From positions 1 through 64,000 of the forward strand of contig CALEPV010000093.1 of NCBI GenBank assembly GCA_937910905.1: a DNA stretch of 64,000 bases, in the 5' to 3' direction. The translations under genes were made by a program, and so were the position numbers. This document shows, one piece after another, positions 25,393 to 35,200 of the stretch. Origin of the DNA: an uncultured Prevotellaceae bacterium. Its GTDB lineage: Bacteria > Bacteroidota > Bacteroidia > Bacteroidales > Bacteroidaceae. The notes below the pieces were generated by a model. The model was given only the letters and a program-made list of their open reading frames with translations. It was not told the origin of the DNA and did no database searches. Every line of letters begins with the position of its first letter. Position 1 is the stretch's first letter.

Positions 25393-27579
25393 ATGCTTAT
25401 GAGACTATCAATCCTACGACTTGCAGCCGTTGCATCGGTAGGCGTGCTGGCCCTATCGTCCTGCAACAACGAGAAGGACTACTACGACGCTGAGTATGCA
25501 GCCCGACTTGCAGCAGAGGCACAGGCCACAGCCGACAGCAGCTTCACAGCAGAGTTTGACAAGGCCTTTGGCAATGGCTATGTTGGCCAAGACTGGACCA
25601 CAGTAGTAACGCGAGGCGCACAGGTGACCGTAAGCCTCGGCACCAGCGACCTATACTACGTAGGTATCTACGACCGCAACCCGCTCGTTAGCGGCGCCAG
25701 CGCACTGGCACTGCTCACCGTATCGGACAACAAGGCACAGGATGTCATGTTCGATGCACCCTACTCGCTCGACCACTTCTTCGTGGCAGTGTTCGACGGC
25801 AAGGGACATGTGATGGCCGAGAACGTAGCCCTGACAGAGGGCCGTCTGGTGGCTAGCATAGGTGAGTCCTCGCAGAAGAAGGCCCCCACACGTGCCACCG
25901 AGGAGGAGGCTACCGACTATGCACGCACAGTGGCCAACTACCTGACACCAGCCCAGACCGACGTGACCGTGAAGCCAATCACCGTTGACGACATGGAGGC
26001 ATATCCCGCCATAACCGACGACATCATCGCCAACGAGACATCCAACGGCAACCACAACCTCAGCGACCTGAGCTGGTACTATAGCCCAGCTGCCTATGTA
26101 GGTGGCGGCGACGGCAAGCACTTCCGCGTGGATGCCGACACCGAGATAACTGAGATATTCCACATCAACGGCACATACGGCGTGGTCAACGACGCTGTGA
26201 TCTACGTGCAGGGTAAGGTTCACCTGAAGGGCAACACCCTCAACAGCGTGACAATCGTTGTGGCCGACGGCGGTGAGCTCGTACTCGACACTGAAGAAAA
26301 CCACTTCAGCAACAACGGTCGTCTTGTGCTGATGGCAGGTGCCAAGCTGACCAGCAGCGTGGACGGTGCTACATTCAACGTGAACAACGGACAGTGGAAC
26401 TACAACGCCGGCGAGATAGACTTCAACGGTACACTGAACCTCAACGGCTCCAACTTCTACAACTGCGGAACTGTCAACGTCGACGTGTTCACCGGCACAT
26501 CGCAAGGCTCGCTGTTCACCAACTTCGGCCAGATCACAGCCCGCACCAACCGTCTGCAGGCCGACAGCTACAACGGCAACTTCATCAACGCCTGCTACCT
26601 GCACTTCACAGAAAATGCTGCACTGGGCAACCTCGTGCTGCTGGGCAACAGCCGCGTGGACATTGACGGCGATGCATTCTTCAACGGCACACAGACTCTC
26701 GCCAACGCGAGCGCCATCGTAGTGGACGGACAGTCGTACATACAGTCCGAGACAATCTTCAACGGTCCTACAGCCAGCGGCTCGTTTGCTGTGTTCCAAA
26801 CCGGCTCCATCAAGGTGTCATGGCTGGGCAACGGCGACTTCAACAACAACCTCTATGTCGACTGGAATGAGAGCGAGTGCTACGACGGTAACGGCAACAA
26901 GTACGACATGAGCAACCAGTGGGCAGCAGGCTACATCCTAAAGAACAAGATCGAGCACTGGGTACAGGAGGAGACCGCTCCCGACTTCATCACCATTCCT
27001 GCCGGCGACTGCACCGGTGTGGGCTACAACACCGACGATGATGACGACCAGATCATCATTCCGCAGGAGCCCGTGTACTACACACTCGCCTTCGAGGACC
27101 TTGGTTCGACCGATGACTTCGACTTCAACGACATCGTGCTCTACATTGCCCACGACGTGCAGACAAACAAGGCAACCGTACAGCTCATGGCAGCCGGCGG
27201 CACACTGCCAGTCGTTGTCAAATACGACGGCACCAAAATTATATCCAAGACCGGCAGCGACATGATCAACACCTTCGCCAACACAGGCTTTGGTGAGGTG
27301 ATTGCCACAGCACGCGACCTCGACTTCAGCAATGCCAGCGTTGACCTGAAGAAGTTCACCATCGAGGTGGACAACTCCGGCATCTCCATCATCGTGAGCA
27401 GCTCCAACGTCAAGGGCCGTGCACCACAGGCACTCATCATCCCAGGTCGCTGGGCTTGGCCAACAGAGCGCACACGCATCGATGCAGCCTACCCGCACTT
27501 CGCCGACTGGGTCAGCGGTTCCAACGACAACGGCTGGTACAGCGATCCTGTTGACTCCAAGGTAATCAGCGCAGAGTAA
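25393..27579 (+). CDS. LruC-domain lipoprotein 2 (tandem paralogue)
   Basis: A 728-residue protein with the same architecture as its upstream neighbour. The signal peptide ends in LSSC (Cys24), then NNEKDYYDAEYAAR, which echoes TKDYYDPEY of the first copy. A beta-helix-like middle has turns such as YNAGEIDFNG, YNCGTVNVDV and TNFGQITART. A C-terminal LruC domain shows YTLAFEDLGSTDDFDFNDIV, ALIIPGRWAWPTE and AYPHFADWVSG. The start may be 25393 or the in-frame ATG at 25399. Both genes share the promoter at 22971-23002, and a strong hairpin follows at 27608. Low overall identity with matched ends implies an old duplication. Confidence 0.84.
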   Translation: MLMRLSILRLAAVASVGVLALSSCNNEKDYYDAEYAARLAAEAQATADSSFTAEFDKAFGNGYVGQDWTTVVTRGAQVTVSLGTSDLYYVGIYDRNPLVSGASALALLTVSDNKAQDVMFDAPYSLDHFFVAVFDGKGHVMAENVALTEGRLVASIGESSQKKAPTRATEEEATDYARTVANYLTPAQTDVTVKPITVDDMEAYPAITDDIIANETSNGNHNLSDLSWYYSPAAYVGGGDGKHFRVDADTEITEIFHINGTYGVVNDAVIYVQGKVHLKGNTLNSVTIVVADGGELVLDTEENHFSNNGRLVLMAGAKLTSSVDGATFNVNNGQWNYNAGEIDFNGTLNLNGSNFYNCGTVNVDVFTGTSQGSLFTNFGQITARTNRLQADSYNGNFINACYLHFTENAALGNLVLLGNSRVDIDGDAFFNGTQTLANASAIVVDGQSYIQSETIFNGPTASGSFAVFQTGSIKVSWLGNGDFNNNLYVDWNESECYDGNGNKYDMSNQWAAGYILKNKIEHWVQEETAPDFITIPAGDCTGVGYNTDDDDDQIIIPQEPVYYTLAFEDLGSTDDFDFNDIVLYIAHDVQTNKATVQLMAAGGTLPVVVKYDGTKIISKTGSDMINTFANTGFGEVIATARDLDFSNASVDLKKFTIEVDNSGISIIVSSSNVKGRAPQALIIPGRWAWPTERTRIDAAYPHFADWVSGSNDNGWYSDPVDSKVISAE

Positions 27580-27607
27580 ATCGGCTCTATTTGCCGCATA
27601 ACGTCTA

Positions 27608-27653
27608 CAGCCCGAAGGCTAAGTGTGAGAATCTCACATCAGCCTTCGGGCTG
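27608..27653. terminator. Hairpin terminator after the LruC pair
   Basis: CAGCCCGAAGGCT (27608-27620) pairs perfectly with AGCCTTCGGGCTG (27641-27653). A second small hairpin, GTGAGAATCTCAC, lies in the loop. There is no U-tract, so it may be factor-assisted or act mainly as an mRNA 3' stabiliser. Confidence 0.65.
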
Positions 27654-27675
27654 TGAAGTATACAAGAATCCGAGG

Positions 27676-27762
27676 ATGCGCAAGATCATACATATCGACA
27701 TGGATGCGTTCTTCGTCTCGGTCGAAGAGCACGGAGCTCAAAGGCCATCGACAAGGCAATAA
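27676..27762 (+). pseudogene. dinB: 5' fragment of a DNA polymerase IV gene
   Basis: From the ATG at 27676 the frame reads MRKIIHIDMDAFFVSVEEH before losing similarity and stopping at 27762 after 28 codons. The segment HIDMDAFFxSVE is the invariant N-terminus of Y-family polymerases, including the first metal-binding Asp. A full gene needs about 350 codons, so only the extreme 5' end remains. The break is at about 27735. In another frame the next bases read as a helical tail (KAIDKAIISELESCKTLL) ending at a stop near 27805, possibly the 3' end of a different deleted gene. The fragment abuts the convergent phosphoesterase gene. Confidence 0.8.
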
Positions 27763-28875
27763 TCAGCGAGCTGGAGAGCTGCAAGACGCTGTTGAAGACA
27801 AAGTAGCCACCACGTACTCCGACTGCGTGCCAATACGGAACTTGCCGCCCCAGATGCCGATACCGGATGAGACATAGTAGCGGGTGTTGCCACGCTGATG
27901 GCTGCCCCAAGAGCATTCGTACATAGCATCGGTAATCCACGACAATGGCCACACCTGGCCACGATGCGTGTGTCCGCTGAGCTGGAAGTCGATACCTGCA
28001 CGCTCTGCGCTCTCCAAGTGGTAGGGCTGGTGATCCAGGAGAATCATGAAGAGTGAAGAATGGGGGATGATGAATGAGGAAACGGGGTTGCGGCGCGGGT
28101 TGGTGCGGTCATCGCGGCCTATGATACAGATAGCACCGTCAACGACGGTGGACGAATCGCTCAGCAGATGTATGCCGGCCTCGCTGTAGAAGCGCCGTGC
28201 CGCAGGAGTTGTGGCATAGTACTCATGGTTGCCTAGGCAGGCATAAACAGGCGCCGACAGCCGGCGGAACTCTGCTGCCATATCCTCAGCCTCCAGCGGG
28301 CGCACACTGATGTCTACGATGTCACCTGCTATGAGCACCATGTCGGGCTGTTCGGCATTGATCATGTCCACCCACCGTGCGAGCTCATGCCGCGAATTGT
28401 GATAGCCCAGATGCAGGTCGGACAGCATGACAGCCTTGTAGGAACGCGGCAGCGGCTTGGAGGTAACGATATCAAGCGGCACACGTACCTTATTATAATA
28501 ATGTACATTGCCATATATCAGCACCGCACTGAGCACCGCAAGATAGCAGGCCGCAGCCGTCCAGCTATCGTGCAGCCATGTGCGCGGCACAACGCCTACC
28601 AGCCGTCCGAAGTCCAACAGCAGGAACATCATCACAGCATAAAGCAATACTATCAACGACGATGTACCAATAGTATATAGGATGCGTGCCAACGGCAGCG
28701 ACATGCGATCAAGACGTCCAGACAGGTCAAGGAACAGCGAGAGGAAGCACAGTATGCCGAGCGTGATGATGGCAGCCTTCCATCCCGAGGCCAGAGGCAG
28801 CAGCACCCACAGATGCCAGCTGACGTATGCCACGCCGGCTACGGGCAGGAGCATGAATAGGATAATCCAAAGCAT
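27763..28875 (-). CDS. Membrane-anchored metallophosphoesterase
   Basis: A 370-residue protein with four or so N-terminal hydrophobic segments (residues 1-125), then a calcineurin-like phosphoesterase domain. Metal ligands are visible: LSDLHLG (Asp153, His155), AGDIVD (Asp185), GNHEYY (Asn216-His217), LLDHQP (His282) and SGHTHRGQ. This layout matches YkuE/YaeI-like enzymes, some of which act on UDP-sugars or lipids. Residues 264-276 (VSSFIIPHSSLFM) are an apparent insertion encoded by simple-sequence DNA, and the last eleven residues after VVATL look like read-through tail next to the dinB remnant. A -7-type CAAAGGTA lies at 28911-28918. Confidence 0.85.
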   Translation of the reverse strand: MLWIILFMLLPVAGVAYVSWHLWVLLPLASGWKAAIITLGILCFLSLFLDLSGRLDRMSLPLARILYTIGTSSLIVLLYAVMMFLLLDFGRLVGVVPRTWLHDSWTAAACYLAVLSAVLIYGNVHYYNKVRVPLDIVTSKPLPRSYKAVMLSDLHLGYHNSRHELARWVDMINAEQPDMVLIAGDIVDISVRPLEAEDMAAEFRRLSAPVYACLGNHEYYATTPAARRFYSEAGIHLLSDSSTVVDGAICIIGRDDRTNPRRNPVSSFIIPHSSLFMILLDHQPYHLESAERAGIDFQLSGHTHRGQVWPLSWITDAMYECSWGSHQRGNTRYYVSSGIGIWGGKFRIGTQSEYVVATLSSTASCSSPAR

Positions 28876-28940
28876 GACGAATGAACAATGAACAATTAGT
28901 TAAAGCGCTGCAAAGGTATATAAAAAAGTTGGCCCCTTAG

Positions 28941-28971
28941 TTGGCCATTAACAATAAATGCCCTACCTTTG
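28941..28971 (+). promoter_or_regulatory. Promoter of rplU-rpmA
   Basis: TTG (28941-28943), 20 bases, TACCTTTG (28964-28971), leaving a leader of about 85 bases before rplU. Confidence 0.7.
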
Positions 28972-29061
28972 CGCCCGATTTGATGCCGTGGAGGCAATAC
29001 AAGCAGTGCCACAGTGGTGACTCGCCTTGCGGTGAAATCCGTTAAATACATCATACTAACA

Positions 29062-29382
29062 ATGTACGCAATCGTAGAGATTAACGGTCAACAGTTCCGT
29101 ACAGAGGCTGGCAAGAAGCTGTTCGTGCAGCACATTATCGGCTCTGAAGCACAGCAGACTGTTGAGTTTGAGAAGGTACTCCTGGTAGACAACGATGGAG
29201 CCGTGACAGTGGGCGCCCCCACCGTTGAGGGTGCTAAGGTGACCGCCGAGGTGATTACACCACTCGTGAAAGGTGACAAGGTGCTGGTATTCCACAAGAA
29301 GCGCCGCAAAGGTTTCCGCAAGCTGAACGGTCATCGTCAGCAGTTCAGCGAGATCCTGGTGAAAGACATTACAGTAGCATAA
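29062..29382 (+). CDS. rplU: 50S ribosomal protein L21
   Basis: A 106-residue large-subunit protein. It begins [20 protein letters not shown] and contains [20 protein letters not shown], the conserved basic 23S-rRNA-binding motif. The start at 29062 is the standard N-terminus; the upstream frame from 29014 overlaps the leader. It is followed after 21 bases by rpmA in the usual L21-L27 order. The 85-base leader may hold regulatory structure, but I cannot define one. Confidence 0.97.
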   Translation: MYAIVEINGQQFRTEAGKKLFVQHIIGSEAQQTVEFEKVLLVDNDGAVTVGAPTVEGAKVTAEVITPLVKGDKVLVFHKKRRKGFRKLNGHRQQFSEILVKDITVA

Positions 29383-29403
29383 CCACTAAAAAGACTAAGC
29401 AAC

Positions 29404-29667
29404 ATGGCACACAAAAAAGGTGTAGGTAGTTCTAAGAACGGTCGCGAGTCAGCAGCACAGCGACTCGGCGTGAAGATTTTTGGTGGTCAGCAGTGCGTAG
29501 CTGGCAATGTGATCGTGCGTCAGCGTGGCACACAACACCATCCCGGCCTTAATGTTGGCATGGGTAGCGACCACACACTCTATGCTCTTGTAGACGGTAC
29601 AGTAGTGTTCAAGAAGGGTCGTCTGGATCGCTCCACCGTATCCGTTGAGCCTGCCGCTGTCAACTAA
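29404..29667 (+). CDS. rpmA: 50S ribosomal protein L27
   Basis: An 87-residue protein of the large subunit, opening [20 protein letters not shown], with [19 protein letters not shown] and the [14 protein letters not shown] signature. The flexible N-terminal arm reaches the peptidyl-transferase centre in family members. There is no N-terminal prepeptide of the Firmicutes type. It ends the rplU operon and is followed by a terminator and a palindromic element. Confidence 0.97.
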   Translation: MAHKKGVGSSKNGRESAAQRLGVKIFGGQQCVAGNVIVRQRGTQHHPGLNVGMGSDHTLYALVDGTVVFKKGRLDRSTVSVEPAAVN

Positions 29668-29692
29668 GACACAGCATTATCTCAAAAAGCAC

Positions 29693-29730
29693 AATAGCCT
29701 GCCTTGGTCATCGAACCGAGGCAGGCTATT
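29693..29730 (+). terminator. Terminator of rplU-rpmA
   Basis: AATAGCCTGCC (29693-29703) pairs with GGCAGGCTATT (29720-29730), extended by TTGGT/ACCGA with one mismatch. The palindromic element B copy 2 starts at its last base, so the element seems to have inserted at the terminator. Confidence 0.75.
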
Positions 29731-29909
29731 TAGTGATGGTTAAAAAATAACTTGGGACGATTTTATAGGAAAGGATCAGCACTCATCTTTTTGGCATCTT
29801 TGCCTCCACTCATCAGTCACGTAGCCCGCTACGCTCCTTCTTCGTGAAGACAAATAAGCTCAAAAATATGAGTCAAATCGTCCCAACTTATTATTTAATC
29901 ATCACTTAC
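29730..29909. repeat. Dispersed palindromic element, type B copy 2
   Basis: About 180 bp, in the opposite orientation to the copy at 2415. The ends TTAGTGATGGTTAA and TTAATCATCACTTA are complete on both sides. The inner arms (AACTTGGGACGATTT and AAATCGTCCCAAC..) pair better than in copy 1: the third arm base differs between copies and its partner changes with it. The centre is CGTAGC-CC-GCTACG on this strand. Confidence 0.87.
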
Positions 29910-29933
29910 GTATAATGTCTAATGGGGAATTGA

Positions 29934-31427
29934 CTATGGGTACTTATTGATTGCGGTGTTCATCACGCGGATGCGCTGGCGCACCCAGTTGCGCAGGCTG
30001 GCATATTCGGTATCGTAGTGCACGCGGTCGCTGGGTTCGTTCCACGACCATGTGCCCCAGTCCCAACCGCCGGTGTCGAAGTATATTGGCCAGCGCTCAT
30101 CGTTACGAGCCAAGGCTTCAGCCAGTTGTGCGCGGTAGTTGTCCAGTCGCTCGAACACGTTGGTGAACAGCCCGTCCTTCACCTGAGCCCAGCGTGCCTT
30201 GTACTCTGCCGTGAAGCGCGGGTCGGCAAACATCTGGAGGAAGAAGCGCGTGCCGACGCTGTAGTTGGGGTGATTGGCAGGGTCGTTGCCATAGAGCAGC
30301 TTCTGCGAAGCATAGTAAGTGTGGCCTGTGTACATGTCGCTCCACTGGAAATCGAAGCCAGCATCAAAGTCCCATAGCGGTCCGAAGTGCCACACATGAT
30401 CGCTGTCGGTCTGATAGATATACATTGAGCGGGGTGCATCAAGCTCGACATTGCACGTCAGCTCCTGCACTATGAGGAAGTCAATAAGACTTCGTATGTC
30501 CACCACCGATGCCACCTCCTCGTAGTTGTGCCGGCGGACGAGCGACTCCATAGCATTGAACTCTTGCTTGATAGCCGCCATCGCGCTGTCGGTCAGAGCC
30601 TCATCCTTTGGGTACTTCACAGCCACTGGCAGACGATAGCTGGCGCTCCAGAAGTTGTTGGTTGCGTTTGGCGAATGCTCTGGCCCGTCGTCGGCATCGA
30701 GTGCCAGCAGCACGCCATTCTCTCCGCAGTCAACACGATGTCCGCCTTCCTGTATCTGCTCGCACAGCTGGTACAGTCCCATATACTCGTCGTTGACGTA
30801 CACCTCGCAGAAGCGGTTGTGTGGTGTGAAAGCAAAGTCCAAATAGCGCCCAACCTCATTGGCAAAGGCGTTCATCATAAATGAGCCATCGCGCCAGTTG
30901 GCCAGTAGCACCCATGTCTTGTCGGCATTCACGCCCAGCACGCGCTGTTTCTCATCGAACTTGATTTTGTACGGACGCCGCCCGTAGATGAGCGGGTCGC
31001 CGCCATACTCGTACCAGCTCCACGTGGAGTTGCCGCGTCCGCGAATGCGTCCATCGGCCTCGAAGTCGGGAAACAGCATGCCGCCGTCCATGCTATAGTG
31101 GCAACGGAGCCACTCGGTGCGCGACGCTATCTCAGCACCGTCCTCGGTGGTGATGCGCAGCACCGCATTGCGGTACTCCACTGTGCCTACAGTGATGCTG
31201 TCTATGGCTGTGGTCTTCAGCTCAACAGGCTGGGCATTGTGCCGCGGGAACGACAGCCGCATCCCGTCGTAGTGTATCGTATCGGCCGTGATGGGCAGCT
31301 GGTAGAACAGTCCCTTGTCGGTATATATATTGAGGTTAGGGGTCACGCTCTGTGCCGCAACATGGCAGCACCACCCCACAATAGCACAGGCCAGAAGTAG
31401 CGTTCTGCACCGTAATGATGAAAGCAT
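29934..31427 (-). CDS. Secreted CotH-family protein
   Basis: A 497-residue exported protein with a signal peptide (residues 1-25, ending VAAQ) and a short beta-rich N-terminal region. A CotH kinase-like domain follows from about residue 105: RGRGNSTWSWYE, RPYKIKFDEKQRVLG, KTWVLLANWRDGSFMMNAFA, VYVNDEYMGLYQLCEQIQ and DFDAGFDFQW. CotH proteins have an atypical kinase fold; in Bacteroidetes they are common exported proteins whose substrates are mostly unknown. A CAAAGGTA (-7 on this strand) lies at 31458-31465. It is divergent from the FHA/SEDS operon. Confidence 0.86.
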   Translation of the reverse strand: MLSSLRCRTLLLACAIVGWCCHVAAQSVTPNLNIYTDKGLFYQLPITADTIHYDGMRLSFPRHNAQPVELKTTAIDSITVGTVEYRNAVLRITTEDGAEIASRTEWLRCHYSMDGGMLFPDFEADGRIRGRGNSTWSWYEYGGDPLIYGRRPYKIKFDEKQRVLGVNADKTWVLLANWRDGSFMMNAFANEVGRYLDFAFTPHNRFCEVYVNDEYMGLYQLCEQIQEGGHRVDCGENGVLLALDADDGPEHSPNATNNFWSASYRLPVAVKYPKDEALTDSAMAAIKQEFNAMESLVRRHNYEEVASVVDIRSLIDFLIVQELTCNVELDAPRSMYIYQTDSDHVWHFGPLWDFDAGFDFQWSDMYTGHTYYASQKLLYGNDPANHPNYSVGTRFFLQMFADPRFTAEYKARWAQVKDGLFTNVFERLDNYRAQLAEALARNDERWPIYFDTGGWDWGTWSWNEPSDRVHYDTEYASLRNWVRQRIRVMNTAINKYP

Positions 31428-31488
31428 AATCTGTCGTATGGTTTGTCTTTTTCAGCGCAAAGGTACGAACAATCACTGAGAATTGTAT

Positions 31489-31496
31489 TACATTTG
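31489..31496 (+). promoter_or_regulatory. -7 box of the FhaA-like/SEDS-PBP/FHA-like operon
   Basis: TACATTTG, 28 bases before the ATG at 31524. No clear -33 box at standard spacing. Confidence 0.5.
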
Positions 31497-31523
31497 CGGT
31501 CGAATCAAGCACTGTTTTAACGT

Positions 31524-32279
31524 ATGTACAACGCTCTACACGCCAATCGTACATCCAACCGACTGTGGTCAGCCATACTATCAGTATGGCGTGCGTTGCG
31601 CAAGTGGGTGCTCGGCGAAGTGTCCAACGAGGACGATGACGTCTCTACAGGCGCCGCGTCCAGTGTGGGGCTCGACTTCCTGGACAATACCGACAGCAAC
31701 GAGGAGATGTCACGCCAGCGCATCCTTGACCTCATCTGCGAAGAATTCGAGCACGGTATGCGCAAACTGACTACCAAGCAGTCGCTGCTGTTCCCATACA
31801 ACTACTGCATTTTCCTGAACCCGCGCGACTTCAGCTACTTCCAGCAGACGTTCTTCAAGGATGCCGAGGATGCGGCCAGAGAGCTGCGCGAGCGTGTGGA
31901 GCGTCTGCAGCGTCGCAATCCCCGCTATCAGTCCATGCAGCCACTGTCCAACATCTGGCAGTTCCAGTTCCTGCCTTTTGCCGAAGGTCAGGTGTTGGAC
32001 ATCGATGGCCACGACAGCGACGAGCTGACATCGCTGCCCGCTGGTCAGGCCAAGGTCATATCGACGCCGCTGATAGAGGACATCACCGTGGAGCGCCCAG
32101 CCAACGATGGTCCAGCCGTGCTGACACTCCGCACGCCGTCCACCACACGCATACGCAAGATTATCATCAACCCCGAAGCACTGCGCGACATCGACGTGAT
32201 CAGCGACTACTGCTTCCGCATATCATTCGAGCGTCCGGCAGCGCCCGCAGCTGCTACCGGCCTGCCACCAGCCAACTGA
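31524..32279 (+). CDS. FhaA-like N-terminal (DUF3662-like) protein
   Basis: A 251-residue cytosolic protein. Residues 60-150 (ILDLICEEFEHGMRKL, then YNYCIFLNPRDFSYFQ and a charged helix DAARELRERVERLQRR) resemble the DUF3662 domain of actinobacterial FhaA in layout: a helix, a beta hairpin around a PxDF/Y motif, then a helix. The C-terminal 90 residues are beta-rich and could be a degenerate FHA fold. Only 4 bases separate it from the SEDS-PBP gene. In Actinobacteria, fhaA sits with rodA-pbpA and Ser/Thr kinases, so a role in controlling the adjacent cell-wall synthase is a reasonable inference. The family assignment is tentative. Confidence 0.6.
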   Translation: MYNALHANRTSNRLWSAILSVWRALRKWVLGEVSNEDDDVSTGAASSVGLDFLDNTDSNEEMSRQRILDLICEEFEHGMRKLTTKQSLLFPYNYCIFLNPRDFSYFQQTFFKDAEDAARELRERVERLQRRNPRYQSMQPLSNIWQFQFLPFAEGQVLDIDGHDSDELTSLPAGQAKVISTPLIEDITVERPANDGPAVLTLRTPSTTRIRKIIINPEALRDIDVISDYCFRISFERPAAPAAATGLPPAN

Positions 32280-32283
32280 GCCC

Positions 32284-35200
32284 ATGCGTCTCCATCAACC
32301 CAGCACTCCACTCAGAGAGCCAGGCCTTGGGTACTCACGCGGTATCATCGGGCTGGCCATCGTCACCGCTGCATTCATAGCCGCCTGCTATATACTTCTG
32401 AGTCGGCAGCAGCGGTTGCTCGACGACTACAGCGAGCGACTGACAGCTGGCACAGCACTGTGCCTCAGCAGCCAAAGTGATGCCTCAGAGCTGGAACAGC
32501 TGCTCACCACAGACCATTACATAACCGACACCGACGATGCGCGCTGCATTGCCGAATGGATAGTTGGGCGTCTGTCAGATGGCACGGCTTTGCCCAACCT
32601 CGGTGCGCTTAACCGCCATGATTTCGCCATGCCGGCTGCTCATGCCGAGGCACATGGAGGCATGGGGTTGCGGGCACGTGTTGCTGCATCGCGTGCGCGA
32701 CTGGGCATGACCGACACCATAGCCGGCATCTATGCCGACACATCGCTCATCAGCGCGCTGAACCATCAAGCCAAGGCCAGAGTCCTAAGCCGCGACTCTG
32801 CCGCATTCAGCCATCCCACGATGCCGGTCAGCGTCAGCATACGGGCCGGCACTGAGAGCAGTGAGGGCATAATAGTGGCCCTGACACGCTACGACTCGAC
32901 ATCTGCCACCGTGCTCTATGCCATGACCGATGCGATGGGTCAGACCATATTCGATGTGCCTGCAGGGTGGTACTACAGCGTACTGCCCATACGCGAAGGC
33001 TATGAGTACGGCCGCGCTCGCGGCACCTCCGAGCAGGCCCACCACCGGGCCACCAGCTATAGGTTCGTACAGCGAGAGCATACCTTGACGCCCCTCACGC
33101 CACAAGCCTATCGCCAGCTGCGCGACAACAAGGCACTCACTGTGCGCACGCCCGACGCTTACGTCCGGCAGCTGCAGCAGGCCGCAGTGCTGTTTGTAGC
33201 GGCGTGGTGGCTGGCATTCTTCTTCCTCGGCTGGATTGACAAGCGCCGCTTGCGCAGCTCCGACCGTATGCTGTTGCTGCTGCTGGCCACGCTCACAGGC
33301 TTCACACTGGTGATGATGTTCGCCATCGTAGACCCGCTGGTAGACAAGCCGCTGGGCACCGACATGGCCACAGGCATCGCTGTAGGTGTGCTCGCCATGT
33401 GCCTGGGCTCACTAATCAACGTGACGCAGCTGCTACGCCACAGCCGTTTCCTACAGTGGGGAGGCATGATTATCGCCCTGCTGCTTGTGCTGGCGCTCTA
33501 CCTGTTCGGCAGCGGACCGGAGGGCAGCGATGCCAAGGTGAACCTTGGCTTCTTCCAGCCATCGGAGCTGTCGAAATACCTCATAGTGGTAGCCATAGCA
33601 GCCTTCTTCGCATCACCGCGCGGAGCCGAGCGCATACAGACCTTCAGCCGCCAGGCATCACGCAGGATGCTACGGCTACAGTTGCGCACCGTTGCCGCCG
33701 TCACGCTCTCACTGCTACTGCTGCTGGCATCGTATCTGGTGCTCATCAGCGACATGGGGCCTGCGCTGGTCATCGCCGTGACATTCATCATGCTCTACTC
33801 CATAGCCCGCCGCGACATCCTGCAGATGCTGCTGGGCGTGGCTACCTACTATGGTGTGGCAGTTCTCACGCATCTGGTGATGGGGACTTCGGCATGGACT
33901 ATGCTCGCAGCCACAGTACTCTGGCTGGTGCTCTGGGTAGGCTTCTGGTGGCTACAGCAGCGAGCCATATACGAGAGCGCCATTATGATGAACCTGCTGC
34001 TGGCAGCCTTTTCGCTTGGCGGCTCGCTGCTGCAAGCACTGCACATAGACAGTGCATCCAGGCTCATGGCACGCATATCCATGATGGGCAATGGTGTGTG
34101 GAACAACACCGTGGCCGGCGGCGACCAGGTGGCACAGGCTATATGGGCGCTGGCATCGGGCGGACTCACAGGACAGGGACTGGGACGTGGCAACGCCAAC
34201 CTCATACCGGCCTTTCACACCGACATGATGCTGGCATCCATAGGCGAGGTGCTGGGTTTCGTTGCCGTAGTTGTGGTCATTCTGGCCATCACAGCCCTGG
34301 TGCACCACAGCATGATTGTGGCTCGCCGCGCAGCTCATCCGTTTGCATTCTTCCTGCTGACAGGCATAGCACTGGTCACAGGCGTACAGTTCATAGTCAT
34401 CGCTGCCGGTTCAGTAGGTCTGATTCCGCTTACCGGCGTAGCCGTGCCGCTACTGAGCTACGGCAAGTCGAGCCTCATCATCAACCTGGCAGCCTTCGGT
34501 CTGATTGTTTCCGCCTCACGCTACAGGCCGTCGGCACAGCAGCGTCAGTACGTGCAGCGCTACGACGGAGCAATCATAGGCAGCACCCTTGTAGTGCTGG
34601 CCTTCGCCGCTGTACTGGTTGGCACGGTCTTCCACTATCAGGTCAGTGCCCGCGACGAGATGCTGCTGCACGAGGCACGCATCACCACCGTGGACGGTGA
34701 GCGCATCATCGAGCACAACCCTCGCATACGCCTGCTGATGCGGCAGCTCACGGCCGGCAACATCTACGACCGCCGCGGCCAGCTGCTGGCCACATCTACG
34801 CCACAGGGACGCGAGTACGCCTACGGCCCACACCTGCTGTTCATGCTGGGCGATGCCAACACACAGATACTGACCACCATCGACGACGACAACCCCTACG
34901 GCTATCTGGCCGAGAGCCGTCATCAAGGCGACCTGCGCGGTTTCGACATCTATGCACGCGACAGCAAGGGGCAGATACTTTACGACACACTCACCGCCTA
35001 CACCCGCCGGCTGTCGCCCTTTATGCCTGCGCAGGCTGAGCGCAAGCACGTGCGAAGACACGACTACAGCTACCTACTGCCCATGCTCCGGCAGGGCATA
35101 GACGGCGAGCTGGTGCAGCAGCACAACAGCAGGCGACAGGAGCGCGACTTATATCTGACCGTTGATGCCTCACTACAGGTAGCACTGCAGAAGCGGCTGG

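Noticed and set aside
24187..26799. Long minus-strand frames opposite the LruC lipoprotein genes
   Set aside because: Antisense shadows rich in Val, Cys and Gly, with no signal or domain. The plus-strand genes have promoter, signal peptides and family motifs.
29062..29667. Ribosomal-protein leader as a riboswitch or autoregulatory RNA
   Set aside because: The 85-base leader shows no strong structure by eye. I cannot support a specific element.
33399..34700. A 433-codon frame in the plus-one register of the SEDS-PBP gene
   Set aside because: Arg/His/Gly-rich shadow translation of the SEDS domain coding sequence, with no motif.
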